Source: Dryococelus australis (taxonomy: Eukaryota > Arthropoda > Insecta > Phasmatodea > Phasmatidae). From it: a stretch of DNA of 64,000 nt. The position numbers were made by a program, and so were the translations under genes. The stretch's first letter is position 1, and each line of letters opens with the position of its first letter. Below the pieces are notes generated by a model. The model did no database searches. It saw only the letters and a list, made by a program, of their open reading frames with translations, and was not told the DNA's origin. Below, one piece after another: positions 44,731 through 54,114 of the stretch. The stretch spans positions 64,755,260 through 64,819,259 of the forward strand of contig CM057005.1 in NCBI GenBank assembly GCA_029891345.1, read 5' to 3'.

Positions 44731-45079
44731 TACCATCATCATGGGAAATAACTCCAACTTAGATCTCCATATAGTCAAGCTGACGACAGGAGGATAGCGT
44801 GGAAGGAAGAGTATCAGTATGTAGTAACTTCGTGAAGTTATAATTGGCTAGTTAGAAGTTGAATTCGTCATGGAAGTACTTAACGATCCAACTTAAGGAG
44901 CAAGATATGCATTTTGGACCCGGTCGTCGAGTAAGGCGTGACATTGACAGTATTAATTTCCAGGTTATAAAAGTTATGCTCGTATACTGTGGTTTTTAGC
45001 AATGTTTAGAAGTTAAGCAAGAAATATTTAATAATAAAATAAGATGCAGTTCAAGCAGCAGAGCTTCAATATTCAGTTA
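44731..45079. other. No gene seen
   Basis: Unassigned sequence between TAM1 and TAM2. Confidence 0.4.
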
Positions 45080-45490
45080 TAGGTTGTTCAAGGATACTTC
45101 GGACTTTTTTTAAAAGCCTTCCAGGATATTCCTCCGCCTCATGCAAACAAAGTTTAACTAAGTATAGAAAGTGACACCAAAGGGACAATGAACCAAATTC
45201 GTGCGCATCCAATGTAATATTATTTTCCATAAGAACTATTTCTTACTAGGCATTACCAACACACTTTAATTCTCCTTGTATTTATTCATACTTACTATTA
45301 ATTAAATATTATTTTATAGACGAAATATAAATTAAAGTTCAATTTAACTAAAGATAAGGTAATTTTATATTTAAACAATTATAAAACATTTGAAATATAT
45401 GATAATTTTAGGGGAAAAAAACACTTCATAAATAGGTTAATTTTTCAAAAATTTTATTCGAAAACTCTAAAGAAACCGCGAATAGACAAT
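45080..45490 (+). mobile_element. TAM2 MITE, full length
   Basis: Starts TAGGTTGTTCAAGGATACTT, an end intermediate between TAM1 and TAM2. It shows GATATTCCTCCGCCTCATGC and TTCTTACTAGGCATTACCA, and ends AAACCGCGAATAGACAA. The interior resembles the first half of the chimeric copy at 41260. Confidence 0.82.
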
Positions 45491-46454
45491 AGTCAGTTAT
45501 AAGTTCACATGTTAAGTGTCAGTAAAACTTACTTAAAATAGAAGGAAAAAGCTACTTAGACGAAATACATTTTAAACAGATTCTAATGTTTTAACTTAGT
45601 CATTTTACGCAATGGAAATATCTTATGATAGAAAATTACGGACATGGTGAAATTCATTAGTATTTTGTTAATTTTAGAATTGTCAGTGTGCGGGATGACA
45701 AAACGTCGCCATTCTGTTCCGTAAAATTTGTTTATATTCTCCTCATAATTGTTGGCTCGCAGTTCACTAACCAGTTTTGCAATCAACATTTGAAAAGAAA
45801 AATCCTCTTATAAATACTGACTGATTTATCTACAGTAGGGTTAGCAGCTGATTGTTTGTGTTCTGTTTATACTCTTTAATATATCATTTGGGGTAATAAT
45901 TACATTGTTTGGGTCTAAAATGTCATTGTTACCTGGTTGACGTATAAATTCTACTTGTTTAATGGGGTGGTAATTTTTGAATGACCTATGTTACTTAACG
46001 TATCTCGTTAATTAAAAAAAATATGATAACCTCAACTCTACAACAGTACATAACTAAATAATGGTAACAAATGAAATAAGGAACTAATCCACCATTTTTA
46101 AGAATAGACTTCCCAAACAATGAAGTTAAGGTTATACGGAGTGCAAAATTTTTATGCAATATGTCAATAGTGCACGCAACACTGAGTATATTGGTATGAA
46201 TCAATCGGTGATTAAAATTTTGGTTTCTGAAATATAAAACATTCATTACTTTCAAATGTATTACCTTTTAAAGATACTTTTAGTTCATGCTAGTGAAAAT
46301 ATATTCACAATTCTGGATTTCCTTTCCCTTCTATTAAATACCAAAACGACAGCTTCTTCACTTTCATAAATAATACATTATGAACTCGTTAATTCTTCAA
46401 AAGATATGTTTTTTTTAAGCTTTCAGATCATGCGTTTGATTTTCTACTATTCTT
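45491..46454. other. No gene seen
   Basis: Strongly AT-rich with no recognised coding region or repeat. Confidence 0.4.
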
Positions 46455-46458
46455 TTAA

Positions 46459-47090
46459 CACTTTGAAGACTACGCTCGAGTGTAGCTCGAGAAAATCTAT
46501 TTTCAGTTTCTTTGTCCTTGTAAAACATACTAGCAAGTCATGTAATCGTTTTTCTGCCGGTGTTCACCAGGATCTTGCAAGAACACCATACCAGCAACAA
46601 TGTTTGCTCCGCAGCATTAAGTATTTTTGACTGGGGGGGAGGGGGGTTAGCTTCTCCTCGCCTCCACAAGCTAACTGAGAACTGTCTGGGAGGCCATGGT
46701 CCCTCACGAGGGACCGATCCACCCCCGCGCTGAGAGAGTAGCGTCCCAGTGATGTAAAACCGGAGGCCATCTCAGCAACAGTAGTTCTCCTGGCTACGAA
46801 ATATATTTTTGTTACATATACTCAAAAGGACGGGTTTTGTTGTTGAACATTTTGAACGAATAAACAAATTTCCTTGGGACAAAACCAACTTGGCGCCCTA
46901 GTGGCTGACGACCAGCCAATAATGAGCGACGTAGAGTACAGAGGGCCTGTCCGTCGTCATGCTGGCCATTAGGAAAGTGATGAGTGGTGACCCAGAGACC
47001 AATAGAACCGGTGTTCCTGCAGTCATGGCCACATCTAACTCACTTCTAACATGTCCTGGATGTCTGCAAACTTGTGGAGACTTCGAAGTG
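46459..47090 (+). mobile_element. PBL MITE with a 165-bp insert
   Basis: TTAA (46455-46458) precedes CACTTTGAAGACTACGCTCG. The right end is AGACTTCGAAGTG, then TAAA. The words GACCAGCCAATAATGAGCG and GACCAATAGAACCGGTGTTC confirm the family. The copy is more diverged than those at 10.5, 30.2 and 48.5 kb and contains foreign DNA at 46632-46795. Confidence 0.78.
46632..46795. other. Insert of unknown class in PBL
   Basis: Other PBL copies lack this GC-rich 165 bp, which opens with a G run (TGGGGGGGAGGGGGG). It contains GGTCCCTC-AC-GAGGGACC, an 8-bp stem with a 2-bp loop. The word CCTCACGAGGGA recurs at about 59611 in other sequence. The ends and duplication are unclear. Confidence 0.5.
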
Positions 47091-47469
47091 TAAAAAAAAA
47101 TTGAATGAATATATTGACCCCTAGTCATGCCGAGGGAGTCTAGGGCGAAGACTAGAACATTCATGAACGATAACCCATGACATTCGATATTCGAAGGGAA
47201 GTGGCGCGAGTTCCTATAGGCTTATTGCAGCACGCGTTTGACTGGCGTGGCAGAACCTTTGTAATTGTGGGCTCAGTCCAGTTATTGTTAATGAACTTCA
47301 TGCACTGTGCTTCGCAAGCCGGAAAAAGGGGGGGGGGGGAGAAAGGAAGATAAGGGATGCAGAGTGGCTCAATGGAACAATATAATGTATCTACGTAAAT
47401 AAATAACTTTTCTGACTATGTTAGTACTCTACGACTTGTAAATTTAAATTAATTGATTTTGTTACGATA
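47091..47469. other. No gene seen
   Basis: Unassigned, with a G run at 47329-47339. Confidence 0.4.
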
Positions 47470-47509
47470 GCGTGGGCGGGCCTTAGTTCGACGGCCCGCC
47501 TGAACACGC
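47470..47509. other. Strong GC-rich hairpin
   Basis: GGCGGGCC (47475-47482) and GGCCCGCC (47493-47500) form an 8-bp perfect stem with a 10-base loop. GCGTG and CACGC extend it beyond a 4-base bulge. It stands alone in AT-rich DNA and is not part of a repeat seen here. Confidence 0.6.
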
Positions 47510-47810
47510 CATCACACTTGAGCTGTAATAAGGACAGCAATTGCCGCACTCGGGGCTCGCATCGAGTACTATTGTCAGAGTTCTCAAGCAGTGATAAACA
47601 TGCTGTGGTAGGGAGAAACAATGGAAAAGAAACTGGGTCCCGTGACGGGAAGTTTGGAAAGTGCGGAAGGATCAGCAGCTCCCGGGAGATAGGAAAGGGA
47701 GATACGGATATGCGAATGTATTTTTCACTTAGTTCAAAATTCTGAGCTACCAAGTAGTAAGGTAGCCCTACTAAAATTTAAATGGAAAAAAATTATGTCA
47801 TATCAATTAG
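47510..47810. other. No gene seen
   Basis: Open frames on both strands overlap here and neither has a recognisable domain. Confidence 0.4.
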
Positions 47811-48073
47811 TAGGGATAGGAACATTTCGCGAGTTCATTTCAGGACATGATAGACGTCAAACACGTGTACACTGAAATTGACTTTCCAATTGGATTGCAG
47901 TTTATTATACACGTCCTGAACGACTGAGCCAATAGCAGACTTGCAAGGAAACAAATAGTGAGTGCTACTCCCTGGAGCAGCAGCCAATGAACAAACATCT
48001 GAAGCTCTAGTGTACACATGACTGTGGAGTCTAGCCTACAGGTCACTGAACTCGCGAAATTTTCCTATCCCTA
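47811..48073 (+). mobile_element. HAT1 MITE
   Basis: Starts TAGGGATAGGAACATTTCGC and ends GAAATTTTCCTATCCCTA. The word TATCAATTAG lies on both sides, directly before the left end and 2 bp past the right end, so the target duplication is out of register with the usual 8 bp. The interior is about 30 bp shorter than in the copies at 3827 and 52473. Confidence 0.85.
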
Positions 48074-48517
48074 CCTATCAATTAGTAATCTACAAAATGC
48101 TTCTCAAAACGTCGACGCATATACTGCAAGTACGCGAGAAGTATACAGCTTCGTATACTTGTATACTTGCACACAGCACGTGTGACGTCACTTCCGGGGA
48201 CAGGTACGCACAAGTATGCATTCCAGGCGAGTTCGGACACGGCCTGAATACCGTCGCGTCACCGGGAATACTCGCGTCGACGGGTGGCGTCTGCTAGCGG
48301 CGGTCGAGTCGTAGCTGCTCGCGTATGCAAGACCCGCTAAGACCTCTGGAACCACGTGGATGCTGTTCGTCGCAGTCGTCTAGTTTCGCAAATTGCCGCC
48401 GGCCCGTCTCGTTTCCTTAACGAGGCACTTTGTGGCGGGCCGGCGGGCGGGCTATCATCTGCGAGCGGAGTGGCGATCCCCTCCCTTGCCAACGTTATTG
48501 GATCGTCTACAAGTTCA
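48074..48517. other. CpG-rich segment with nested hairpins
   Basis: About 440 bp between HAT1 and PBL is far richer in GC and CpG than its surroundings. CCGCCGGCCCG (48396-48406) pairs perfectly with 48436-48446, and inside it CTCGTT (48408-48413) pairs with AACGAG (48419-48424). Upstream, AAGTATAC (48139) faces two GTATACTT words (48153 and 48161). It could be a CpG-island-like promoter, an RNA gene or an unknown element. The short open frames have no domain. Confidence 0.45.
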
Positions 48518-48970
48518 CACTTTGCAGACTGTGCCCTACTGTAGCTCGAGCAAAGCTAATTTGAACATTTCTTTGTTGTTCAGAACAAAACTCGCATGGA
48601 TGTGCAGTTTTTGTTCGGCTAGTGTTGATCATGACCTCATAAGAACACTACACTACAGTAACAATGATATCGATAAATATACAATTTCTTTTTTTATATC
48701 TACTCAGAGACATGATATATTGTACATCATTTTGTACGATGAAGGATATTTGATTGGGTCAATATCAGCTTTACTCTGCATTGGTTGATGACCGGCCAAT
48801 AATGAACGCTGTAAAAGTACAGGGTAGTGTCCGGTGTGGTATGGACCAATATGACGATGGCGAGTTCTAACACAGGCACCAACAGAACCGGTGTTCTTGC
48901 GGTAGTGGATATAGGTGACACGCTTTTAATTTGTCATAAGTGCCAGTAAATGTGTGCAGATCCCGATGTG
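48518..48970 (+). mobile_element. PBL MITE (piggyBac-like)
   Basis: The left flank TTCA and right flank TTAA (48971-48974) border CACTTTGCAGACTGTGCCC and CAGATCCCGATGTG. The interior is close to the copies at 10.5 and 30.2 kb, including TGACCGGCCAATAATGAACG. Confidence 0.82.
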
Positions 48971-49031
48971 TTAACGAGAGAGCTTGCGTAAAGTTTTAAA
49001 ACCTTTGCGCTTACGTAAGTAGTCAAACGAA

Positions 49032-49653
49032 CACTGTAAAAAAATTTGAGGTAAAATCCCCTTACGTGTACGGGAAGCTAATTAACTCTACATGTAAGAT
49101 AAAACTCTCTCTTAAATATACAGTAAATTTACATAAGTACTATTCCCTAACCGCACGGGAAAATTACCTGCCAAAAAAAAGGGGAAGGGGGATCCCCATA
49201 CAAGTAAGAGAAAATTAATTATGTTATACAATTAAATTAAATTAAAAAATATCCCGGGGTATTAGTACTGTTAGTTTTTTACTACCCATATCCTTTGACG
49301 AATAGTAACCGAAACCGCAACATTAAAAGCCTCGACACTTTCTGATGGATGGGCGCGAACCACGGTCCCCTATCACGATCATCTGACGTGCTATCCATTA
49401 CACCACGAAGACAACGTGACAGCATCAGTGAATATTAGCGTGTTAAAGGATTGTTTTTTCCGCCCCCCACCAGTTAGCTGTCGAGACAATACTGAACAGA
49501 TGCACGTGTCGTAGGGTTATTTTCCCATCCATGTGGGGGATTTTCCACTACCATGTACGTGAATTTTACTCCAGAGTGCGTTAGTTTTCCCACAGTTTGC
49601 GAATATTGCCTTGCACTTGTCAGGCAATTTTCCTATAGTTTTTTTTTACAGTG
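49032..49653. mobile_element. CAC element with CACTGTAAAAA ends
   Basis: The left end CACTGTAAAAAAATTTGAGG and the right end, read inverted, CACTGTAAAAAAAAACTATA bound 622 bp. Words of the type GGGAAAAT and ACGTGTACGGG recur near both ends. No transposase is present. A tRNA-like segment lies at 49336-49417 on the minus strand. The superfamily is not clear, and I see only AA shared by the flanks. Confidence 0.6.
49336..49417 (-). other. tRNA-like Pol III box pair inside CAC
   Basis: On the minus strand TGGTGTAATGG is a good A box and GGTTCGCGCCC a B-box match about 35 bp later. The acceptor and anticodon stems do not close properly. It is therefore a decayed tRNA gene or a SINE head rather than a working tRNA. 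Confidence 0.5.
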
Positions 49654-49708
49654 AATGTTTTTGAAATTAACATATGAAATATATTCTCGATTGTAAACAT
49701 TGCCTTGA

Positions 49709-49978
49709 GGGACATCAAGCTAAAATGCATAGTACTGTGTAGACATTTGAGCCGTCGTCGCTTCTCCATTAGTTGCTGTATAAATGTTAAGTCACGCCCT
49801 TTCTGAGCGAACTGCACGTGATTGGAGCACACAGTTGTGAAGAGTTCATTTACTGGCACAAAGTTACCCTAGGCGTGTCAAATAAAGAATGTTCCAATGA
49901 CACGCGTGTTGCAAAGGAAAATTGTTTTTTAAGTTTAACAAGTCCTCAAATAATAACGCGAATTTTGCAGGTCCCTTA
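49709..49978 (+). mobile_element. HAT2 MITE, left end shortened
   Basis: GAGGGAC at the left passes straight to CATCAAGCTAAAATGCATAG, so most of the left inverted end is lost. The right end AATTTTGCAGGTCCCTTA is intact. The interior shows CGTGATTGGAGCAC and GTGTCAAATAAAGAATGTTCC, and supplies the uninterrupted form of the site split at 23.5-24.2 kb. Confidence 0.75.
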
Positions 49979-50067
49979 CTATAGGAACGATCTCAGCGAG
50001 TTAAGGAATAGTACATCTCTTTTGCTATCTGCTCGGACGAACAATTGGCATAGGAGTGAAATAGGGG

Positions 50068-50322
50068 AGACTTGAGACATTTGGGCAGCTCTTGACGTCG
50101 AGGTCTCGAGAGCTGATGAGAATTAACTATGGTGAGTATGGAGCAGCGGCTGACCATTAAGGCGGGGGAAAGTGGGATATCCCCGAGAAAAACTCGCCGA
50201 CCAGAGGCAACGTCCGGCACGATTTCCACATGCGAAAATCCGACCACCACCCCACTGGGAAGCGAACCTGGTAGGCCTAGGTGGGAGGCGGGTAGTCTAA
50301 CCACTACACCACTGCGGCCCCA
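50068..50322 (-). mobile_element. SINE1 copy, near complete
   Basis: On the minus strand it starts GGGGCCGCAGTGGTGTAGTG, with the B box region at CAGGTTCGCTTCCC. Body words are GATTTTCGCATGTGGAAAT and CGGGGATATCCCACTTTCCC, and the tail is CAAGAGCTGCCCAAATGTCT. It is one of the best-kept copies here. Confidence 0.9.
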
Positions 50323-51032
50323 CAAGTGCGGGAGTGCTGTGGAGGAAGAGTTACCCGACGAGTAGAGTGCAGATGTGTGCGCGGCACTCCAGTAATTTCC
50401 GGACAGGAAATATTGGTGATATCTGCACTGGAACAAAGTGGAACAGAATGGAGGAGTGACACACGATTGTAAATACTGGAACTGCCTTTTATCTCGTATA
50501 TGATTTCAATAGTAACTCAGCAAGTGCTGTAAAACGTAGAAGATGCTTGATTGTGTGGCTATAATGTTTAGATATTAATACGAGAGTATTTTTTTAAATG
50601 TTATAAAATAAATTAAGAAATTATTATTTACACATTTGTTTAACGAGCACAAATCGAGCAAGAACATTGTAATAATTACTCCGGTTGTATGTAATTGAAA
50701 ATTATTAATAATGTTTTTAAATATTTTAAATAATTTATACTATGATATACAGCTGTTTCAGCAACGAAATTTATCATTTTGGGAACTGAAATACATGCGC
50801 ATGAAATAAATTACTGAAAATATTTAACATTTATACAAACATGTTCTTGCATACGACCATATTAAATTTCATGGCTGTCCTACTAGGCAAAATGTTTTCT
50901 TGTAAAATTTGTTTTCTGAAACATCCATAATAAAAACACGCATAAATTTTAATAAAAATATGTTTTAATAAATTGAATATATGCATTCTTTTCACATAAG
51001 CATTGTAACATTTCTGACAGATTTTGTAGTGT
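50323..51032. other. No gene seen
   Basis: AT-rich sequence with nothing recognised. Confidence 0.4.
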
Positions 51033-51451
51033 GTATGTTCACGATAAAGAGAGCACTTTTGAAATCAACCTTAGGAAAAAGCCACTGCCCCTGTCTGCAT
51101 ATGCTTTAACGGGCGCACTTGGTGATATGATCCCAGTAAAGTTGATAATGATGGGGGGAAGTAGTTTAACGTCTTTAACGTCAAATAAAGAGTGTTAGAT
51201 AAAAATTTGTGAAAACTTAAATTATTTCTTTCGTGTTCTGTTTCTTCTTGTGCATCGAAGTGTAGCAATTAGCAGATTTGCAAAACATTTACTTTTCTAA
51301 TAATTTCATAGTTTCACTTGGCCGACGCTTGAATAAAGCGATGAAGCACGTGGTAATGTTGATTTTACGTAGGGTTGAACAACACACAACGAACGTGCAT
51401 ACAAGCTTAAGTTGGGCTTTTAAAAGTGCTCTTTCTACTGTGAACAGCCTA
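51033..51451 (+). mobile_element. TAM1 MITE, full length
   Basis: Starts near GTATGTTCACGATAAAGAG and ends ACTGTGAACAGCCTA. Internal landmarks are present. A TAM2 copy begins about 4 bp downstream in the opposite orientation. Confidence 0.86.
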
Positions 51452-51454
51452 TAT

Positions 51455-51869
51455 CCTAATAGCGGTTTCTCCAGACTTTTTGAATCAAACCTTTGAAAAA
51501 TCACCCACGCGTTTAGTTATTTCCTAAATATGGCATGTATTACAAGCGTTCCATACTCTTGTTAACATAAAAATATCTTATTTTTCGTTAAATTGAAGTT
51601 TTACCTATATTTTATTTACAGGATATAATATTTAATTTTTACAAGTATGAATATAAATAGTGAGAAAACACGTGTGTTGGTAGCGCCTAGCAAGAAATAG
51701 TTCTTATGCAAACCATTATTACAATCGAGTCCGCCCGAATTCAGTGCGTTGTCCTTTGGTGTAATTTTCTAGACTTAGTTAAGCTTAGTTTGTACGAGGC
51801 GGAGGAATATTCTGGAAGCAGAACTACAGCAGGGCTTCAGAAAAGGGTAAAGTAACGGTGAACGGACTA
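51455..51869 (-). mobile_element. TAM2 MITE, full length
   Basis: Starts CCTAATAGCGGTTTCTCCAG and ends GGTGAACGGACTA, followed by a short TA run. It abuts the TAM1 copy to its left. Confidence 0.84.
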
Positions 51870-51934
51870 TATATATATATTGTTGCATATTGTACAGTCA
51901 GGCGTAGTGATCTATTGGAATCTAAGATGGACGC

Positions 51935-52023
51935 GGCATTGAAATGCAGCGGTGGGGGACACTGCAGCGCCCCGAGAAAACCCACCCGGAAAATAGCGAC
52001 GTCCACCAGAGTTCCTCTCTCGT

Positions 52024-52056
<33 letters not shown>
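51935..52056 (-). mobile_element. SINE1 body fragment next to an A run
   Basis: CCCCGAGAAAACCCACCCGG and GCGACGTCCACCAGAGTTCC match the SINE1 body on the minus strand. The head is replaced by about 30 A residues (52027-52056). Confidence 0.6.
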
Positions 52057-52060
<4 letters not shown>

Positions 52061-52084
52061 GACATGGCCACGCGTGGAATCTAA

Positions 52085-53055
52085 GGCCGTGTCTCAACTT
52101 GAAGAATACTCTTTCGAGAGAGCACTCTTTTGCACAACCTGGCCAGAGCACTGGTTGGCGCTCTCGCTATGTGGGATTGAGATCCACTCTTTTCTCGTTT
52201 CTTTCCGATGTCAGGCACACAACATGATTTCCCGCCTTTCGGAATCAACTAAGTTTAAATTGCAGTCAAAACTACTGTAAGCAATTTATGTGTGTTCAAA
52301 ATAATTCACAAATAATTATAGCACTACCATAATAATTATTAGTGCATAAAATGCTAGTATTATTGTTTTACATATTACCGTCATGTTGCAGCAAACTGAC
52401 AAAAACGAGACTTTTTCCGAAATCCGTATTTATACTTTAATTCATAGGCCGACGTGTTAAGCAAGTCATTTCTAGGGATAGGAAAATTTCGCGAGTTCAT
52501 TTTAGGAAATGATAGACGTTAAACACGTGTACACTGAAGTTGACTTTCCAATTGTATCATAGTTTATTAAGACACGCCCTGGACGACTCAGCCAATAGCA
52601 GACATGCAAGGAAACAAGTAGCGAATGCCATACTGCCAAATGTGAAGTCACACTGGCTACTCCCGGGAGCAGAAGTCAATGAACGAACATCTGAGGTTCG
52701 AGTACACACATGACTGTGGAGTCTAGCCTACAGGTCATTAAACGCGCGAATTTTTCCTATCCCTAGATATTTCGTTGTTTTAAATAGTTGAAATAATTCA
52801 ATTGCAGTTAAAATGCAACGTGCTTTTGGCCCAGAAAGCTTCTATAATCGTATTCAAACATGGAAATAATGTAAACAAATAGGGCGCGTGGTCGAAGAGT
52901 GCGAGAGCGCGCCAGCGAGTACACAAAATTGTGATGTCTTTGTACTCTCGGTCTTTCGCTGCTCTCTCAGACTAATAGAGGCTACCAGCGAGCGCTCTCT
53001 GTGGCGTCGCAAGAGATCGAGAGAGCACTATCTGGGCCAATTGAGAGACACGGTG
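52085..53055. mobile_element. HRB1, TAA-flanked element
   Basis: TAA (52082-52084 and 53056-53058) flanks ends GGCCGTGTCTCAACTTG and, inverted, CACCGTGTCTCTCAATTGG. A TAA duplication points to PIF/Harbinger. Near both ends the words GAGAGCAC and GAGCGCTCTC recur in both orientations. A HAT1 copy (52473-52765) lies inside, so HRB1 was about 680 bp. No transposase is seen. Confidence 0.72.
52473..52765 (+). mobile_element. HAT1 MITE nested in HRB1
   Basis: Starts TAGGGATAGGAAAATTTCGC and ends TTTTTCCTATCCCTA. The flanks GTCATTTC (52465-52472) and GATATTTC (52766-52773) agree at 6 of 8 bases. It is 293 bp, the same orientation and length as the copy at 3827. Confidence 0.88.
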
Positions 53056-53058
53056 TAA

Positions 53059-53859
53059 GTTTGCATATCGAGTAGGCGGAGTTCTTAGAGGCCACTTTCG
53101 CTCTTCATACACCTGCTTTCAGCCAGTCAACTTCACCGGGTGATTGAGTGCTGGTCCGCCTCATGCTAAGAAAGATCGATGCACTCGAGGAGTCGAAGAT
53201 TATGTCTCCGCTCTTCAATTTTGCGAAAAGAATTAAATTCAGGCGTGGGTGTCACCAAGATTTTATTCAGAGGGGAGGCTATAAATAAGGATAAGATTCC
53301 TGGAGAGAAAATAGATTTAAAACATAGGTTTTGCGCAAAATAAACGCAACAAACATACATGACATTTCATATGAATAAATTAGTTTATCTTGAACCATAT
53401 AAATAACGTAATTAATACAAAAAATGAACTAATATCGACCTTACAGTAAAACCATCGTTACATTAGGCATGATGTAAGTTGAGAAAGATCTGAGTTGCAA
53501 TGAAATGTAGACTTTTACGAACATATCTATACTCACAAACACCAACTATTGATCAAAAATATTTTACGCCCTCACAAATTATGAAAGCCCTACTGTCGGA
53601 ATTTAATAATTTCTGCCTTAGGGCCTACATGTTGACACACAACGACATGTTAAAGGGGGTTGATGGAAATTTTTGAGTTAAGTCAGCGTGGTTGTCTATT
53701 TTTTAATCATAGCTTCGATTGCGATAGCTAATATATACTTATGTTTTTAGAGAAAGGTTGTACTATTTAGTTTAAAATATTACGATTTGTATACTAATTA
53801 AAATGCAGAAAAAATTCAATAGATACCTGCTGATAATTTTTACGCCTATGCTCAGTATT
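53059..53859. other. No gene seen
   Basis: Unassigned, mostly AT-rich sequence. Confidence 0.4.
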
Positions 53860-53995
53860 AAAAAATGTTTGTAACACTTTTAATTAAACGTTAATACACA
53901 GAACTACTTTCCCTACGTGCACGGTTGCCAACTTCACTGCCCGCACGACAGTCGGTGAACCGGTTAAAATACACGCGCAGGTAGGGGGCGAGCAT
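53860..53995 (-). mobile_element. TAM1 internal fragment
   Basis: CAGAACTACTTTCCCTACG, GTTGCCAACTTCACTGCC and CCGGTTAAAATACACGCGC follow the order of the TAM1 interior. Both tips are missing. Confidence 0.5.
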
Positions 53996-54114
53996 GGGAC
54001 TGCCCAGCAACCTCCAAGTCGAGTCTGAGTCTCTTCTAGCACCCTCCAAGGCAGTGGCGAGTAGTTAGCAAATCACGACTCCAGCGCGAGTGGTTCTTGG
54101 CTGGGAGCTAAATT

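Noticed and set aside
46636-46790. GC-rich insert considered as a tRNA or SINE
   Set aside because: No A-box and B-box pair with proper spacing was found.
49336-49417. Functional tRNA-Arg gene on the minus strand
   Set aside because: Box motifs exist, but the acceptor and anticodon stems do not pair, so it is listed only as tRNA-like.
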